From Camellia lanceoleosa (taxonomy: Eukaryota > Streptophyta > Magnoliopsida > Ericales > Theaceae): a stretch of DNA of 64,000 nt. The translations under genes were made by a program, and so were the position numbers. How positions within the stretch are numbered: position 1 is the first letter of the stretch; the number at the start of each line of letters is the position of its first letter. The notes under the pieces were generated by a model. The model did no database searches. It worked only from the letters and a program-made list of their open reading frames with translations, and had not been told where the DNA came from. Where the stretch lies: NCBI GenBank assembly GCA_025200525.1, contig CM045761.1, positions 79,079,551 to 79,143,550 of the forward strand. The letters are read 5' to 3'. Positions 33,858 through 47,125 of this stretch are shown here, piece after piece.

Positions 33858-35180
33858 TGTAACGACCCGGAATCATATGTTGTAATTACCAGAGATTAAT
33901 TATGCTTAAATGTGAGTTAATTGAAGAATATCTCATTGAACTTAGGAAAATATCTGTTGGGATGATAACTTCGGAATCAAATCGATGACCGTAACGGAGT
34001 TGAAAATGGAATTGAAAATACCTATGCGATCTGGGAATTTTAGAACTGTTTGAGAAAATAAATTGAGGGCTGAAATTCGTCTGAATCGCTAAGTCATGTT
34101 TGGCTCAAATGGTTGATATAATAAGGGCCTTGTTTGGTTTTAGAGTTTTGGCACAAATGGTTTAATTGATAGATATGTTATAAGATAAGGATTGGTTACC
34201 TTTTTGACTTCATTTGATTCATATACCAAAAGAGAAAAATCTAGAGAGAGAGAAGGAAATCGTGAGAGAAAGAGACCAAGAGAAGAAAGGAAGAGAATAA
34301 CTATGGCAAAATGTAAAAGAAGAAAGAATGACATGAGTTATTATATGATGATGATATGTTAAGAATGTGTTACAATGTGAATGATTGCAGGTCAGATTGA
34401 GAAGACCGTTACAACGTATCGAAACCCATTGTAAGTAACGTTTAGTAAAGATATGTTATTATGACTTATGTTTCAATTGCTATATGATATGATACGCTTG
34501 AAATGATAAATGTTTTACGTGAACGAAGGTCCTAGTTTGCGAATCTAGTATGGCATCCATAGGTAGTCCTAACGGACGATTTAGATCTCGTCGATCGATT
34601 AATCGATTATGTACGGACCGTTACTCTAGTCGGAAGACGACCTATGTTAAGTCCTCGTGAGTATGCCATTACATATGTTATATGATGGTTGATACATGAT
34701 TATGATTGATTTACTTAATTATGAATGTTGGACTTCGTTCACTAACCTCTTCTTGTTATGTTACTTCGAGCTTTAGCTCATTGTTTGTATTTATGTATTA
34801 TAGGTGAGCATTGAGTCGAGCCTAGGCGAGTCTCGAGCGAGCCCGTTTTGAAGCCTACCTGAGTTTTGGAGCCTCCGAGTTGAGGCTAGGCCTGGAAGGC
34901 CGTTGCGAGTTTTTGTTTTGTTTTGTTGTACTGTTGTATCTGAATGTGAACAGTTGTATATGTTTTGATGACTGCACGTTGTGTAAAGATGTGGGTAATT
35001 AACTCATTTTTGGCACGTATATAAATGTTCATATTATGCACAGCTCTTTGGACTATTTACATTTGGTTTATGCTTCCGCGAGCCCCGTTATGTATGTTTT
35101 GTATTGGAAGGCCTTTGGTAATCTAGGATTACTGGCCGGTCTCGTCACCGAACTTCTAGGGGCGGGTTCGGGGCGTGACA
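33858..35180 (+). repeat. 3' LTR of nested element
   Basis: 1323 bp. Begins TGTAACGACCCGGAATCATA after GGGGAGAG (polypurine tract) and ends GGGGCGTGACA. Copy B sequence resumes at 35181 (GATTCAGTTTTCC). Confidence 0.93.
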
Positions 35181-36228
35181 GATTCAGTTTTCCCTAAGAT
35201 TCGTGTGTTCTAGGGAAAATCTCAAACCTAAGTCTAAGCAAACGGAGATTGAAGGCAAGAATCTGGGAAAAATACAGAAAACACAGACAAGAGCAATGAT
35301 TCAGAATCAAGAATATTGGTGAATCATCAAGAACACTGTGACAGAGCATGTGCAAGAATACAAGGCCAAGAACAGTGGCAAAAGTGAACAAATTTGTGAG
35401 CAGTGTGTGAATATTCAAGAAAGAGTGGGGAAAAACAGAATCATAAAGCAAACATTCTCAAACACATGGTGAAAATTAGGGTACAGATTAAAATGATCGA
35501 AGACATGAGCAAAGTTCTCAAAAATGACAGAGTTCGAGGTAAATGAAGAACTAAAACCAGGAGGAACAATGGCTTACCAGAAAAAGTGAGGACGGTGTGA
35601 GGATCGCCAAAGTCAGACAACGGTTGCAAAAGCGACAGAGCGGTGAAAATCACGTCGAAAGAGGTGAACGGAGCAAAGTTGCAAAGCTAGGAAAGCTTGA
35701 ACAATGGCAGATTTTGGAGAGAAAGTTAGAAAGAGAAAAAGCTTCAGAAATGATGGTATAAAGTGAAAAGATGGAGAGAGGAAGGACATTTTTGTCTAAA
35801 ACACAAAAACGACGGCAAAAAGGTAATTAATGTGCCTAAAACGATGTATGTGCCAGACGGCGTACGCAAGCGCAAAGCGACTTATGGGCGCGTATCAAGT
35901 GCGATCCAATAAGGGGAAGACGCGTGGCTAAAACGGTTGAGTTATTATGCATAATAGCTCATACGCGTGAAGGAGCTCTTGGAATTCTTGATTTAATAGA
36001 GCAATACCTCGGCCTGGAGGATGATCTCGGCTGGGAAACTTGAAACAACCCTGGTTAGTGGTTTTAAAGCATTGATGAAAGCAGACTATAGGTCTTGGTC
36101 ATACTGAGCAATGAGTTCTTACTTTGGCAACGAATAAAAGAAGTAAGCCTAGTCGACGTTCTAGAAGGAGGTACTGATATAGGTTCCATCACCTCAGGAT
36201 GCCGAGATAATAGAACCTAGGGGGCAGT
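35181..36228 (-). promoter_or_regulatory. Leader/promoter region of the copy B aORF, up to the 3' LTR
   Basis: Homologous to copy A 7542-8441 and copy C about 49840-50897. On the minus strand it has a CT-rich leader and a donor-like TTTCTG|GTAAGC near 35577. The gene it would drive has lost its first exon. The polypurine tract CCTAGGGGGCAGT ends at 36228. Confidence 0.45.
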
Positions 36229-36768
36229 TGTGGGGATATATTTTCTGAGTACCAACACGTGGACAAGGTGACGCCGACGTGTCAACCGAGGTGTCACGTG
36301 TCTTGGTCTTGACGCCGAGGTAATCTCGGCTAGGCTGAGGTTATCTCCGAAGATATCGAAGTCTGCGATAAGTGGATAAGAGACAAGAGTCCTAGAATGA
36401 GAGATGACCTCAGCTTGGATAAGGATAAAGCTCTTAGGGAGTTTATCTTTATCTATTGGAGAGTCCAAGATGAGCACTGAGCTAAAGTCCATTGGAGCTA
36501 GGCTTCTATTGGAACTAAGATTGTGTTAACTATAAAAGAGAGGCACCCCCAATAGGTCTAAGGTAGGCAATTTATACTCAGAATAGTGAATTAAGCACTA
36601 GGGATATCTTTGAGAGATAACTGACTTGATCGTCGGAGTGCCTCCGGGTGGATGAACCACTACCGGAATCTCTTCTTACTGTTACAGGTCATTCAGGTAC
36701 CATCTATTCTGTCAGTACTCTCTAGTTGAACACTGAGTTGACAGTGTAGTCAGAAATTCACTCACACA
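36229..36768 (+). repeat. 3' LTR of copy B
   Basis: 540 bp, TGTGGGG...CTCACACA, followed by the target duplication TAATG. Closely similar to its 5' partner. Confidence 0.95.
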
Positions 36769-37344
36769 TAATGGTATAAAGTTGAAGATATAAGATAAAT
36801 TGTGTTTGTTTATTACACTAATATAGTGATATTAATTGATTAGAATTAAATCTATAAAATTATATAAAAGTTCTCATCATATAAAAAGTGACATTATTAT
36901 TTTTATAAAAGGAAAAGTCAGGAAACCAGACACATATTCTTAGAATTTTCTGGCACTTGATCATGTGTTGAAAATTAAATTTGTGTAATGTGAGACTCAT
37001 ATGTAGAATAAATCTGAATCACAAAATATAATTTTAAATAAATTCTAAATAATTAAGTCTAAATTTATAGTATTATCAATTATAAAATAATGGACAATAA
37101 GATCTTTTCATCTTCAATCTCATGAGATTAGATTACCCAACCCAAATCCCTCGTTGAATTGTTCTCCTCCCTAGACGGAGTTCATAATTCCACGGGATTA
37201 TTATTAATCCTATAACAGTCCAAAACAAACATGCAATTTTGTGAATCATACGTGATTATTAATCCACTCCCACCTTTCATCTCTTAAAGCAAACATGCCT
37301 CTAGAATACTTTTCCTTGCAGTACTCTTAGGTCATGTACTCTTA

Positions 37345-37601
37345 GGTCACGTTTGAGTCACAAGATTAATAGTGAAGTATTAATAAATTAGTGTAGTATT
37401 CATTATTTAATTGAATTAATATTCATTGGATTAATAATCCCACCCCTACCCTATCACTAATAATCCTATAAATTTGTTGGATTAATTATCCATTGGATTA
37501 ATAATCCTAAACCAAAATGTTAAAACAAACATAAAATAATCGGACCTACGAATTAATAATCCCAATCCTATACTCTAATCCACCTAATCAAACAATGCCA
37601 C
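37345..37601. mobile_element. Tourist-like MITE, family M (copy 1)
   Basis: GGTCACGTTTGAGTC at the left and CTAATCAAACAATGCCAC at the right are the ends. The interior is full of GGATTAATAATCC motifs. It is in reverse orientation to the copy at 58361-58624. Flanks are TTA (left) and TAA (right). Confidence 0.7.
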
Positions 37602-38027
37602 TAAGGTTTTGATTTGGTGATTTCAATTGAAAAATTAAGGTTTTGAATTAAGACTTCAAAAATTAGTTGGAAAAACTTGAAAAATTAGCATCAATAGTTC
37701 TTGCATGTGGGTTGAAAGATTAGCTTGCGGAATTGACCCTTTTATTTTATATATTTTTTTTCTTCTTGAATGTGGGTTAGGAAAAGTTGAAATATTTGAA
37801 TGTGAGTTGGAAAAAGTTCAAATCTTTATTAACATTGAAATATTTAATTTATTTTTTGATAAGTTTTTTTTTAATCTATAATTTATATTTGTTTTTATTT
37901 ACTCTATTTTCTTTAACAATTTGTTTATTTTTGGGTTTGTGGTTTTTTTACTAAAGATTTTTTTTTTTTTGAATGAGATATTTTACTAAATAATGGATTT
38001 ATGTATTTTATGGTTTGTACTCTAACG

Positions 38028-38177
38028 CTGTGTCTGATTAGGGGATTTGGAAAGGAAATTAAAAAAAGAAAAAAGAAAAAAAAGGGTGTGAAATTAGGTA
38101 AAATATAAGTATATTTTATTCACATTTCGCTTACATTTTCTTCTAAATTCCTTCTTAAATCCCCCAATCAAACACAA
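38028..38177. mobile_element. MITE of family N (second copy)
   Basis: TIRs CTGTGTCTGATTAGGGGATTT / TTGTGTTTGATTGGGGGATTT. The interior matches 15651-15807 (tgtgaaat..gtatattttat..cacatttc..cttac). Confidence 0.65.
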
Positions 38178-39302
38178 TATAAGGGGTTGTTTGGGGTGTC
38201 CTAAATAAGTGCACTTTTTGTCTTTTTAGACTAAAAAATTGAGGAAGAAAATATAGATGTTTGTATTAACTTTTTGACTTTTTATGAAAAAATGTGTAAT
38301 AAAAAATTATAAAAATTAGTTTGTAGGAGAAAATTAGGATTGAGAGTTGTGCAGCCGTAATTGTTGACTTTTGGTGAATAATGTTAACTTTTTAATTTTT
38401 TGAGTAACTTTTTGACTTTTTAACTTTTCCTGAACATGTTATTTGGCCTAAATGTTTATTGAAATTCCTCAAAGAAACGTTTCCATATGCCTCTTCAAAT
38501 TTGTCTTCTAAGTGTTACAAAATACTATGCAGTAAGCTAACAATCCAATTCACAAGGTTTTACTTTGGTTTTTTTTAAGGATTTCATACTTACAAATCCA
38601 ATGTCCCTGTTAATTGGTAGTGACAACCATTATAATCATGTCATTAATTTTGATTGATAATTTTAGGTTACATGATATGTTTTTTCTTTGTTTCAATATA
38701 TGACAGCTTGAACTAATTTTTGTTTTATATCTCTTTTTCTTTTCTGGTCTTCATTTGGCTAATAGGAAAAAAAGCTCAATTATCAACAATTATGTTAATT
38801 CCATCCTAAAATTTTCAAATTCGAAGCATTCATATGGCAAAACAAAAGAAGAGCAACAATATAGATCTATGTATACAGTTATGTACACACACAATGTGCG
38901 TATAGTTGATTTATGACAAATAAATAGAGGTTTAGGATTAATTTGTGATTTAATAAAATTAATGTTTTCTTTATTCTAATTAAATAAATGTTAAGTTAAA
39001 AATTATTACTGTATGCAGCGATATATCATCATATATCATATATATATATTGTAAAAAAATTTCTCTCTCCTATGTGACATATTTCTCTTTTCTTTCTTTT
39101 TTTTTTTCTTTTTTTATTTATTTATTAAAGTGTCAAGTAATATACTCCTTTTATACCTAATTATTTTTAAAATATAATATTTAAAAGATTTCTACTTAAT
39201 TTGAACTGCTCAAAATTATAATTATATGTACTAAAACATACTTTGCGAATTAATATTCTTCTACCTTTTTTTACTTTTATCCAAGTATTCAATTTTTATA
39301 TT

Positions 39303-39339
<37 letters not shown>

Positions 39340-40375
39340 CTACCTTATTTATATTTTATTACTAATTTATATTGAGTTTTCTATTGAACGTGAAGTTTTT
39401 TTTTTTTTGATCGAACATGAAGTTGTTTATTAGAAAAAAAATTATATTTAATTTAAACTTTATATACATATATATAATTATATAAAATATGTATATGCAG
39501 GTTAAAATAGCTATTAAAGAAAAATCAATGCATAACATAATTAATCTATATATTTTTTATTAATCCATCCATAACATACTTATATTTAATTTTTTAAAAT
39601 AAATTTTGTATAACCTCCATTCCTACATATTTTTATTTCCAAATGAATAAAAAAAATTAAATAATTAGAATCACTTTTAATTTTATGTTACTAATTTTTC
39701 TTTCAATTTTTTAACTATTATTATTAATGTTAGACTGAGTGTTTATTTTATAGTGTTATAATTTAATATCATATAAAATTATTATATATTTATTTTAGTT
39801 ACACTTTTATAGCACAATAGGGATAAGATGATTAAAATATACATAAATAATTGAAATCAAACTATTATATATATTTATTTAAATAACATTTTTATAGGAA
39901 AAAATTAGTGAAACATTTCTCTCTAAATTTTGGTATTAAGATAGGTCCAATATGTTTTTTCTTATTAGTTAAGGTCCCTCAATAATATTATTGAATTTCT
40001 CTGTGACAAGCTAAAATTACTAAAAAAATTTTGCAAAATTGAAATTTTTCTGTGACATTTCTCTCTGAAGAGCTGAAATTTCTATGTAAAGACAAATTTC
40101 TCTATATTGAAATTTCTCTGTAAAAATATTGAAGGACCCAACTACTATAAAAATATTACATATCTTTTATCTTATAAAATCTTAATATCAGGGATCTTAA
40201 ATTAAAAATTCATTTTTATAGATGGTAAGGCTATGATTATAAAAATAAATAATTAGAATCATTATTTAATTTTAAATGACTTTTTCCCTTCAATTTAATC
40301 ATTATTTTTAATATTAAAATGAATATTTATTTTATTAGATTGAAATTAAGTATAAAAGTATAATATATATATATA

Positions 40376-40928
40376 TGTGTGTGTGTGGAGGGGGGATATA
40401 TTTTCTGAGTACCAACACGTGGCCAAGGTGACGCCGATGTGTAAGCCGAGGTGCCATGTTTCCTGGTCTTAACACCGAGGTGATTTCGGCTAGACTGAGG
40501 TTATCTCCGAAGATATCGAAATCCGGGATAAGCAGATAAGGGACAAGAGTCCTAGAATGAGGAAAGAGTTCAATTTGGATAAGGATAAAGCTCTTAGGAA
40601 GTTTATCTTTATCTATTAGAGAGTCCAAACTAAGCACAAGCAGAAGTCCATTAAAGCTAGACTTTCTATTTGGACTAGGATTGTGTTGGCTATTAAAGAA
40701 AGGCACCCCCATGGGTCTAAGGTACGCAATTTATATTCTGAATAGTGAGTTAAGCATTATTGATTATCTTTGAGAGATAACTGACTTGATCATCGGAGTG
40801 CCCCCGAGTGGACGAACCACCGCCGAAATCTCTTCTTTCTGTTGCAGGTCAATTAGGCACCATCTATTCTGCCAGTGCTCTCCAGCTGAACACTGAGTTG
40901 GCAGTGTGGTTAGAAATTCACTTACATA
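40376..40928 (+). repeat. 5' LTR of copy C
   Basis: The usual TGTGGGG start is replaced by TGTGTGTGTGTGGAGGGGGG, apparently slippage at the terminus. The end is TTACATA where other copies have CACACA. The rest aligns with the other LTRs. Confidence 0.88.
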
Positions 40929-40930
40929 AT

Positions 40931-40949
40931 TTGGCGCCGTCTGTGGGAA
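40931..40949 (+). other. Primer-binding-site region of copy C
   Basis: TTGGCGCCGTCTGTGGGAA, two bases after the LTR, is the best-preserved version in the window. The tRNA is not assigned. Confidence 0.65.
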
Positions 40950-40963
40950 AGAAAGGAGAATAG

Positions 40964-42571
40964 ATGGCCAACGATGGACAGAGAGAGAAGGTTGGGGACG
41001 ACACTCCTACTGGGAGTGGAAGACCTATTGACCTTGACATCGGAGGAGACAACCGCAATGAAGAGACTCGTGATAAGAATCACGAAGGAAAGGACGTCGG
41101 CCAGGGGGGCGACGTACAGAAGAAATCGGATCAAAGCGGGTATTACAACGAGAACAACCTCCAGGTATGGAAAGATAGATGCTTGCGAAGGGATGAAGAG
41201 GTGAAAGAGATGGCGAACAAATTGGCAGACCTGTAATCGATCGCCAATTTCATGATGCAAAACAACGTCATGTAGCCACCATTCCCGCTGCAGGACACGC
41301 CGATTCCAGCGGCCAATGCCTAAAATGGAAGGCAGAAAACAATCCCTGTAGTACCCTAGCACACCAGAAGCGAAAAACATTCTCACCGGCCTTCACGGGA
41401 GGTTGGTTGAGGAGATTCAATGAGGGAAGAGTCTCGAACAACACATCGCACAATGGAAGCAAACCCCAGAGAACATCGGCATGTTCAAAGGTAGGAGCTG
41501 TGCTTCGACACAACTAATGGAGAAAGGTCGAAAAGAGCTCACAACGAAGCTGAGAGTAGTGCACCGAAAAGACTGAAGTCAGGAGATAGCCGAGCTCCTG
41601 GGCGGACTAAAGAAGACTTGAGAGATTACCTCAAGAGGAAGCAAGAGCATGCTGAGGTAACTTCCCTAGTTAAACAGAGAACACCATTCTCGGTAGAGTT
41701 AGACAAAATTGAGGCCCCGAAAAGATTCAGTATGCCGAGGTTTCAGATATACGATGGTAAGTCAGACCCCAACTTTCACGTCAGCTTATACCTGAACTCG
41801 ATGACACTATACACTGGAAACGAACCATTGCTTTGCAAGGTATTCCCTTCATCCTTCGGGGAAATTGCGTTAGATTGGTTTCACAAGTTGCCAAAAGGAA
41901 GTATGAAAACCTGGGAAGGCTTGGCCGAGATGTTCGTGGCCAGGTTCGTAACAAACAAACTACAGCTATTAAGGGTGGACGCCTTGATGGCTCTAAGAAT
42001 CAGTGAGGATGAAGGCCTTAGGGCCTACGCAAAAAGGTATTATGAGGTGTTCAACCAAATACTCGAATGCAACCAGGAGGTGGTGGTCGTGTCTTTCAAG
42101 AATGGCCTAAAAGATGATTGTGCACTACGAAAGTCATTGGCAAAGACATTGCCAAAAAGCATGGAAGAGCTCATGGCCAGAATTGAGAAATACGCCAGAG
42201 TCGAGGAAGACACGCCAGGGATTAAAGCGACCATGCAAGAGAAAGAAAACGGTTCGCCGAAGCGAGGCCGAGGTAACAATGGACCCAACAAACAAGAGAT
42301 AGGATTGAGAACTGCTCAGGCAGTCACGATTGTGTTCCGAATCCCAATTCACAAAGTCTTGGATAAAATCCGAACCCAACCTTACTTCAGAGCACTAGCT
42401 AGGGTACAAGGAGAGTTTATGGGAAGAAGCCTTGGAAAGCATTGTGCTTACCATAATGAAGATGGGTATCTGACTCAGGGTTGTAGAGCCTTGAAGTCAT
42501 ACCTAGAAGACCTGGTAAGGCAAGGCCATTTGAGGGACCTTGTAGATGAGGCTAGGACAAGGGAGGAGTAA
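40964..42571 (+). pseudogene. Copy C gag (N-terminal part separated by stops)
   Basis: The N-terminal block 40964-41236 (MANDGQREKVGDD...) ends in a stop. After a degenerate stretch, 41618-42571 is an open 317-codon frame with the gag capsid-like domain (RFSMPRFQIYDGKSDPNF, EIALDWFHKLPKG, ARFVTNKLQ) and a CxxH...C zinc-knuckle-like motif (KHCAYHNEDGYLTQGC). It ends at TREE-stop; copy B also stops there. Gag forms the particle in the family. Confidence 0.82.
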
Positions 42572-42658
42572 GTAAGACTTCCTCAAGAACCAGCAGCTCC
42601 ACCCCTCCCAGCACAACAACTACAGGCAGGCGGACCTTGGGTAGTTAATGTAATTCAC

Positions 42659-45600
42659 TTGAAGGTCAACGAAAACGAAATACGGGGGGAGACCCAGAAG
42701 GTAAAGCACTTGCAGCATGTGTACCAGGTCCGGTATAAAAGACCTTGGGCCGAGGAATGCCAGGGACCGGTGGTGTCCTTCACTGAAGCCGACCTTGAGA
42801 TGGTACAACATCTGCACAACGATGCCTTGGTAGTATCCCTCCAGGTTGGGGAGTGTCAAGTGAAACGCATCCTAATTGACCAAGGCAGTTCTTGTGACAT
42901 CATGTATGTTAGATGTTACAAGGAGCTGGGCCTTCACCTTGATGATATGGAGCAATCCAATGGGCCAATGGTCGGGTTCAATGGAATGTCGACATGGCCG
43001 CTGGGCGCAACAAGCTTGGAAGTGCAGGCTGGCACCAAGAAGATAAAGACAGAGTTCACCGTAATCGACACACCCTCCCCTTACAATATTATCTTGAGAA
43101 GGCCATGGTTGCATGTAATAGGGGCTATTCCCTCAACATTGCATCAGCTACTGCGGTTCCCAATAGAGTATGGGATAGAAGAGGTCAGAGGGGATCAACT
43201 GCAGGCAAAGAACTGCTTCATGGCAGCAATGAAATCTACCTGCAGCATACAAGAACCAAAAAAGGCAGAAATCAAAGATGAGGATGTGGAGGTCCTAGAG
43301 GACGTCGGCAAGGAGCTAGCCGAGAAGAGTGAAAAAGCCCTAAAGAAAATCCTCGTCCAGCAGGGGGATGAAGAACGCTTTTTCTTTCTCGGCTCGGGCT
43401 TAGCTGAAGAAGAGAAAAAAGAACTGGAGGGTTTCTTGAGAGCAAACATTGAAGTATTTGCTTGGATGCCTTACGAAATGCCAAGCATTGACCCTGAGGT
43501 CACTTGCCATAAATTGAACGTAGACAGGTCGGCCAAACCTGTAATCCAACAGACAAAAAGACCGACGTTGATGCATATTGAGGCAGTGGAAGAGGAAGTA
43601 GACAGACTTCTAGAGGCCCAAGCCATTCGAGAGGTAAATTACCCGACATGGCTATCGAACACAGTGATGGTGAAGAAAAAGAATGGTAAATTGAGGGTCT
43701 GCGTGGACTTTACCAGCCTAAATAAGGCCTGTCCGAAAAACAGTTTTCCTTTACCCAAGATTGACCAACTAGTGGATGCCACTTCACGGCATAGAAGGAT
43801 GAGCTTCCTGAATGCCTACATAGGGTACTATCAAATAGCGATGGATCCGCCAGATGAGAAGAAGACTGCGTTTATCACTCCAAAAGGGCTGTATTGCTAC
43901 AAAGTAATGCCTTTTGGGTTGAAAAATGCTGGAGCAACTTACTAAAGATTGGTAACCAAAATGTTCAAATATCTAATTGGCAGAACAGTAGAAGTTTACA
44001 TCGATGACATGGCCGTGAAGACCAAGGAACTTGAAGGTCATCTAGCCGACCTAAAAGCAGTCTTTGACATCCTTAAAACATATCGACTCTGACTCAATGC
44101 ATCGAAGTGTGCATTTGGAGTTGGATCTTAAGTTCTTGGGATACTTAGTGACAAGAAGGGGCATTGAGGCCAGCCTAGATCAGATTAAGGCCATCCTAGA
44201 ATTGAAGATCCCGACGTCGGCAAAACAGGTGCAGATGCTGACTAGAAGGGCTGCAGCCCTGAACAGGTTCATAAGCAGAAGCTCTGACAAATGCAAACCC
44301 TTCTTCATCTTAGTGAAGAAGGCCACAGACTTCTTATGGACAGAAGAGTACAAAGTCGCCCTGGCCGACTTAAAGAAGTATTTGACCATGGCCCCAGTTC
44401 TCTCAAATCCAGAACCTGGAGAGGAGTTGTTCTTGTACTTAGCAGTTTCAGAGCAAGCGGCAAGCGCAGTGGTAATCTGAGAAGAAAAATGGGAGCAAAG
44501 GGCTATTTACTATGTAAGCAAAACCTTGGTTGATGCAGAAACTAGGTATTTACCCCTAGAGAAGTTGGCGCTGGCATTAGTAATGGCTTCAAAGAAGTTG
44601 AACCATTATTTTCAAGCCCACAAAATTATGGTGCTAACTAAATATCCTTTGAAGTCCCTGTTGCAGCAGGGAGATCTGATAGGCAGAATAACCAGATGAG
44701 CAGTAGCCTTGGGCCAGTATAACCTGGAATACAGGCCCAGAATAGCAATCAAAGGCTAACTCTTGGCCGACTTTGTGGCGGAATTCACTCCAGGAGCCAT
44801 CGTACATCGGGCTCTTCTGAGCCGAGGTGAACGATGCTCAAACGAGCAAAAAAGAGCCTATAGCCGAAGGCAACAGAACAAAGGAAAGAAGAAAAACTTA
44901 GGCCCTGCAGCATTTACATCGGTGACTCCTTTCGACTGTTTGTTGATGGGAGTTCAAACCGACAAGGAGCGGGGACAGGAGTAGTAGTGATATCTCTAGA
45001 TGGACAGATACTAGAACAATCCATTCGTTTGGAGTTCAAAGCCTCAAACAATGAAGCAGAGTATGAAGCACTGATTGCAGGATTGAAACTGGTAGTAGCA
45101 GTAGAAGCAGATAAGGTGATAGTCTTTTATGACTCTCAGCTCATAGTCAACCAGACAACATGCGAGTTTACAACCCGAGATGAACGTATGTCAGCATACG
45201 CAAAGGAAGTAGGCAGATTGGTGGCCTTGTTTTAGAATTGCCGACTACAGTAGGTAAGTCGAGATGATAACAGTCACGCCGATGCCCTGGCCAACCTAGC
45301 TAGTGCAATGCAACCTGGGAAGTCAAGGACGATAATGGTCGACTACTTGTCGGGCCTGAGCATCGAAGCATTGACCGCAAAGCATGAAGCAATGTGTGTG
45401 GACATGAGACCAAGCTAGATGGACGCAATAATAACATTCTTGAAAGAATAAAAATTGCCAAATGATCACAAAGAGGCACACAAGATCAGATTGAAATCGA
45501 CAAGATTCAGTCTGACAGCAGAGGGACATCTCTACAGAAGCTCCTTCACTAGACCCCTTCTGAGGTGTGTACATCCTTCACAAGTTAAAGATTTTCTGTA

Positions 45601-46680
45601 TGAAATACATGAAGGAATATGTAGAAGCCACGTTGGGGGCAGATCACTTGCCCATAGGGCCATCACCCAGGGGTATTGGTGGCCCTACATGCAAAAGATG
45701 CAGAAGTCTATGTCAAGAAGTGTGAAAAGTACCAAAGGTTTACACCCTTGATATACCAACCAGCAGCAGACCTAAATCCAGTATCCAGCCCTTGGCCGTT
45801 TGCCCAATAGGGCATGGACCTTGTTGGATAACTACCCCAAGCAACTGGGCAAAGGAAGTACCTGCTGGTAGCAACAGATTACTTCACCAAGTAGATAGAA
45901 GCTGAACCCCTTGCCAAAATTCGAGATGTAGATGTGAAGAGTTTCATATGAAAGAACATCATCACCAGGTTTGGGATCCCAAGAGCACTAGTTGCACACA
46001 ATGGAACACAGTTTGATAGTAAGCTAATCAAGAGCTTCTGTGCAAAGTTCAAAATCAAGAACTATTTTTCCATCCCGAGTTTTCCTCAAAGCAATGGACA
46101 AGCAGAAGCATCCAACAAAGTCATATTGGATGGGATTAAGAAAAGGCTGCAAGCAGCAAAGGGAAAATGGGTGGATGAACTGCCAAGTGTACTCTGGGCA
46201 TATCGGACTACGCTGAGAAGATCAACTAGGGAATCCCCATTTGTCATGGCTTATGGTACAAAAGTAGTCATTCCTTTGGAAGTCGGCATCCCAGGGATCA
46301 GAACCCAAGGAGTAGAGAACGGGACTAATGATGTACTATTAGCCCGAGATCTGGATCTACTAGAAGAAAGAAGGGAGAGAGCTGCAATTCAGCTGGCAGC
46401 ATACCACCACCAGCAGCTTGCTAGGGCTTATAATAAGAAGGTCAACCCAAGGGAGTTTCAAATCGGTGACCTCGTCTTGAGAAAAGTCGTTGGCAACAAG
46501 AAGGATCCCAGAGAGGGCAAGCTTGGCCCAAATTGGGAGGGATCCTATAGAATCATCTCGGTACTGGGCAATGGGGCATATCGGCTTGAAGATAATAAGG
46601 GCAAAGAGTTGTCAAGGCCTTGGAATACTTGCAATCTTAAGTTTTTTTTATCATTAAAATTTCTTGTTCTTTGTTATTAG
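42659..46680 (+). pseudogene. Copy C pol: protease, RT, two RNase H domains, integrase (broken)
   Basis: An open 428-codon frame (42659-43945) covers the aspartic protease (ILIDQGSSCDIMY, near 42860-42910) and the first half of RT (DFTSLNKACPK, VMPFGLKNAGATY). RT resumes with YIDDMAVK near 43996. A 2-bp deletion near 44130 shifts the frame. RNase H is at about 44410-44800. The second RNase H is at about 44930-45330 (LFVDGSSNRQG, SNNEAEYEAL), with a frameshift between them near 44850. Integrase is at about 45540-46680, its last 184 codons open from 46126 (QAAKGKWVDELPSVLW). Stops include 43943, 44089, 44698, 44758, 45232, 45250, 45418, 45448 and several at 45800-45950. Confidence 0.88.
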
Positions 46681-46849
46681 CCGAAGTAATAAATAAAGCT
46701 TGATTTTTCATACTTGTGACTGATAAGATAGTTGATGATATTTCTAGATTACATGCATAATGAGAACCCAAGTGGAACTTAAGTTCACATCAAGGGGCAG
46801 AAAGTTGGAAAATGGTTCCTGGCAAGGTAGAATATACAAGCTAAAATCA

Positions 46850-47125
46850 GTTTAACACTTGTTGAAATTTGTGAAAAAATTTATAAGTTAAAGTTAAACT
46901 GAGATAATGTTTAACACTTGTCAAAATTTGTGAAAAATTTAATTTTTCAAGTTGAAGGTAAACTGAGGTTATGTTTAACACTTGTTGAAATTTGTGAAAA
47001 ATTTACAAGTTGATGAGATCATGTTTAAACACTTGTTGAAATTTGTGAAAAGTTTACAAGTTAAAGTTAAACCGAGATCATGTCAAACACTTGTTGAAAT
47101 TTGTGAAAAAATTTGCAAGTAAAGG
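46850..47125. repeat. 58-bp tandem array of copy C (about five units)
   Basis: Units read CACTTGTTGAAATTTGTGAAAAATTTACAAGTT with small indels. The loop is GTGA where copies A and B have GAGA. The arms still pair. Confidence 0.88.

Larger units (their letters stand above)
30988..35180 (+). mobile_element. Nested Del/Tekay-like gypsy element, gag only
   Basis: LTRs 30988-32296 and 33858-35180 enclose only 1.56 kb. The 3' LTR begins TGTAACGACCCGG after a purine tract (GGGGAGAG) and ends GGGGCGTGACA. The 5' LTR lacks its first 20 bp. The PBS TGGTATCAGAGC (32300-32311) matches initiator tRNA-Met, the usual plant primer. A chromovirus-type gag is present but pol is missing. It can only have moved with proteins supplied by relatives, or it lost pol after insertion. 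Confidence 0.88.
22377..36768 (+). mobile_element. Retand/Tat-like Ty3/gypsy retrotransposon, copy B, with a nested element
   Basis: Bounded by 540-bp LTRs (22377-22916 and 36229-36768) and a perfect 5-bp target duplication TAATG (22372-22376 and 36769-36773). Without the nested element (30988-35180) about 10.2 kb remain. Internal order: PBS-like site, gag, protease, RT, RNase H, second RNase H, integrase, 58-bp array, antisense aORF, 3' LTR. The middle of the aORF is missing next to the nested insertion. Coding regions carry many nonsense codons and several frameshifts, so it cannot be autonomous. Confidence 0.95.
36774..40375. other. AT-rich spacer with MITEs and microsatellites
   Basis: No supported gene. 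It includes MITEs at 37345-37601 and 38028-38177, and a further stretch (about 37100-37320) with ATTATTAATCC motifs. A long (AT)n run lies at about 39308-39336. The remainder is low-complexity AT-rich DNA. Confidence 0.6.
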
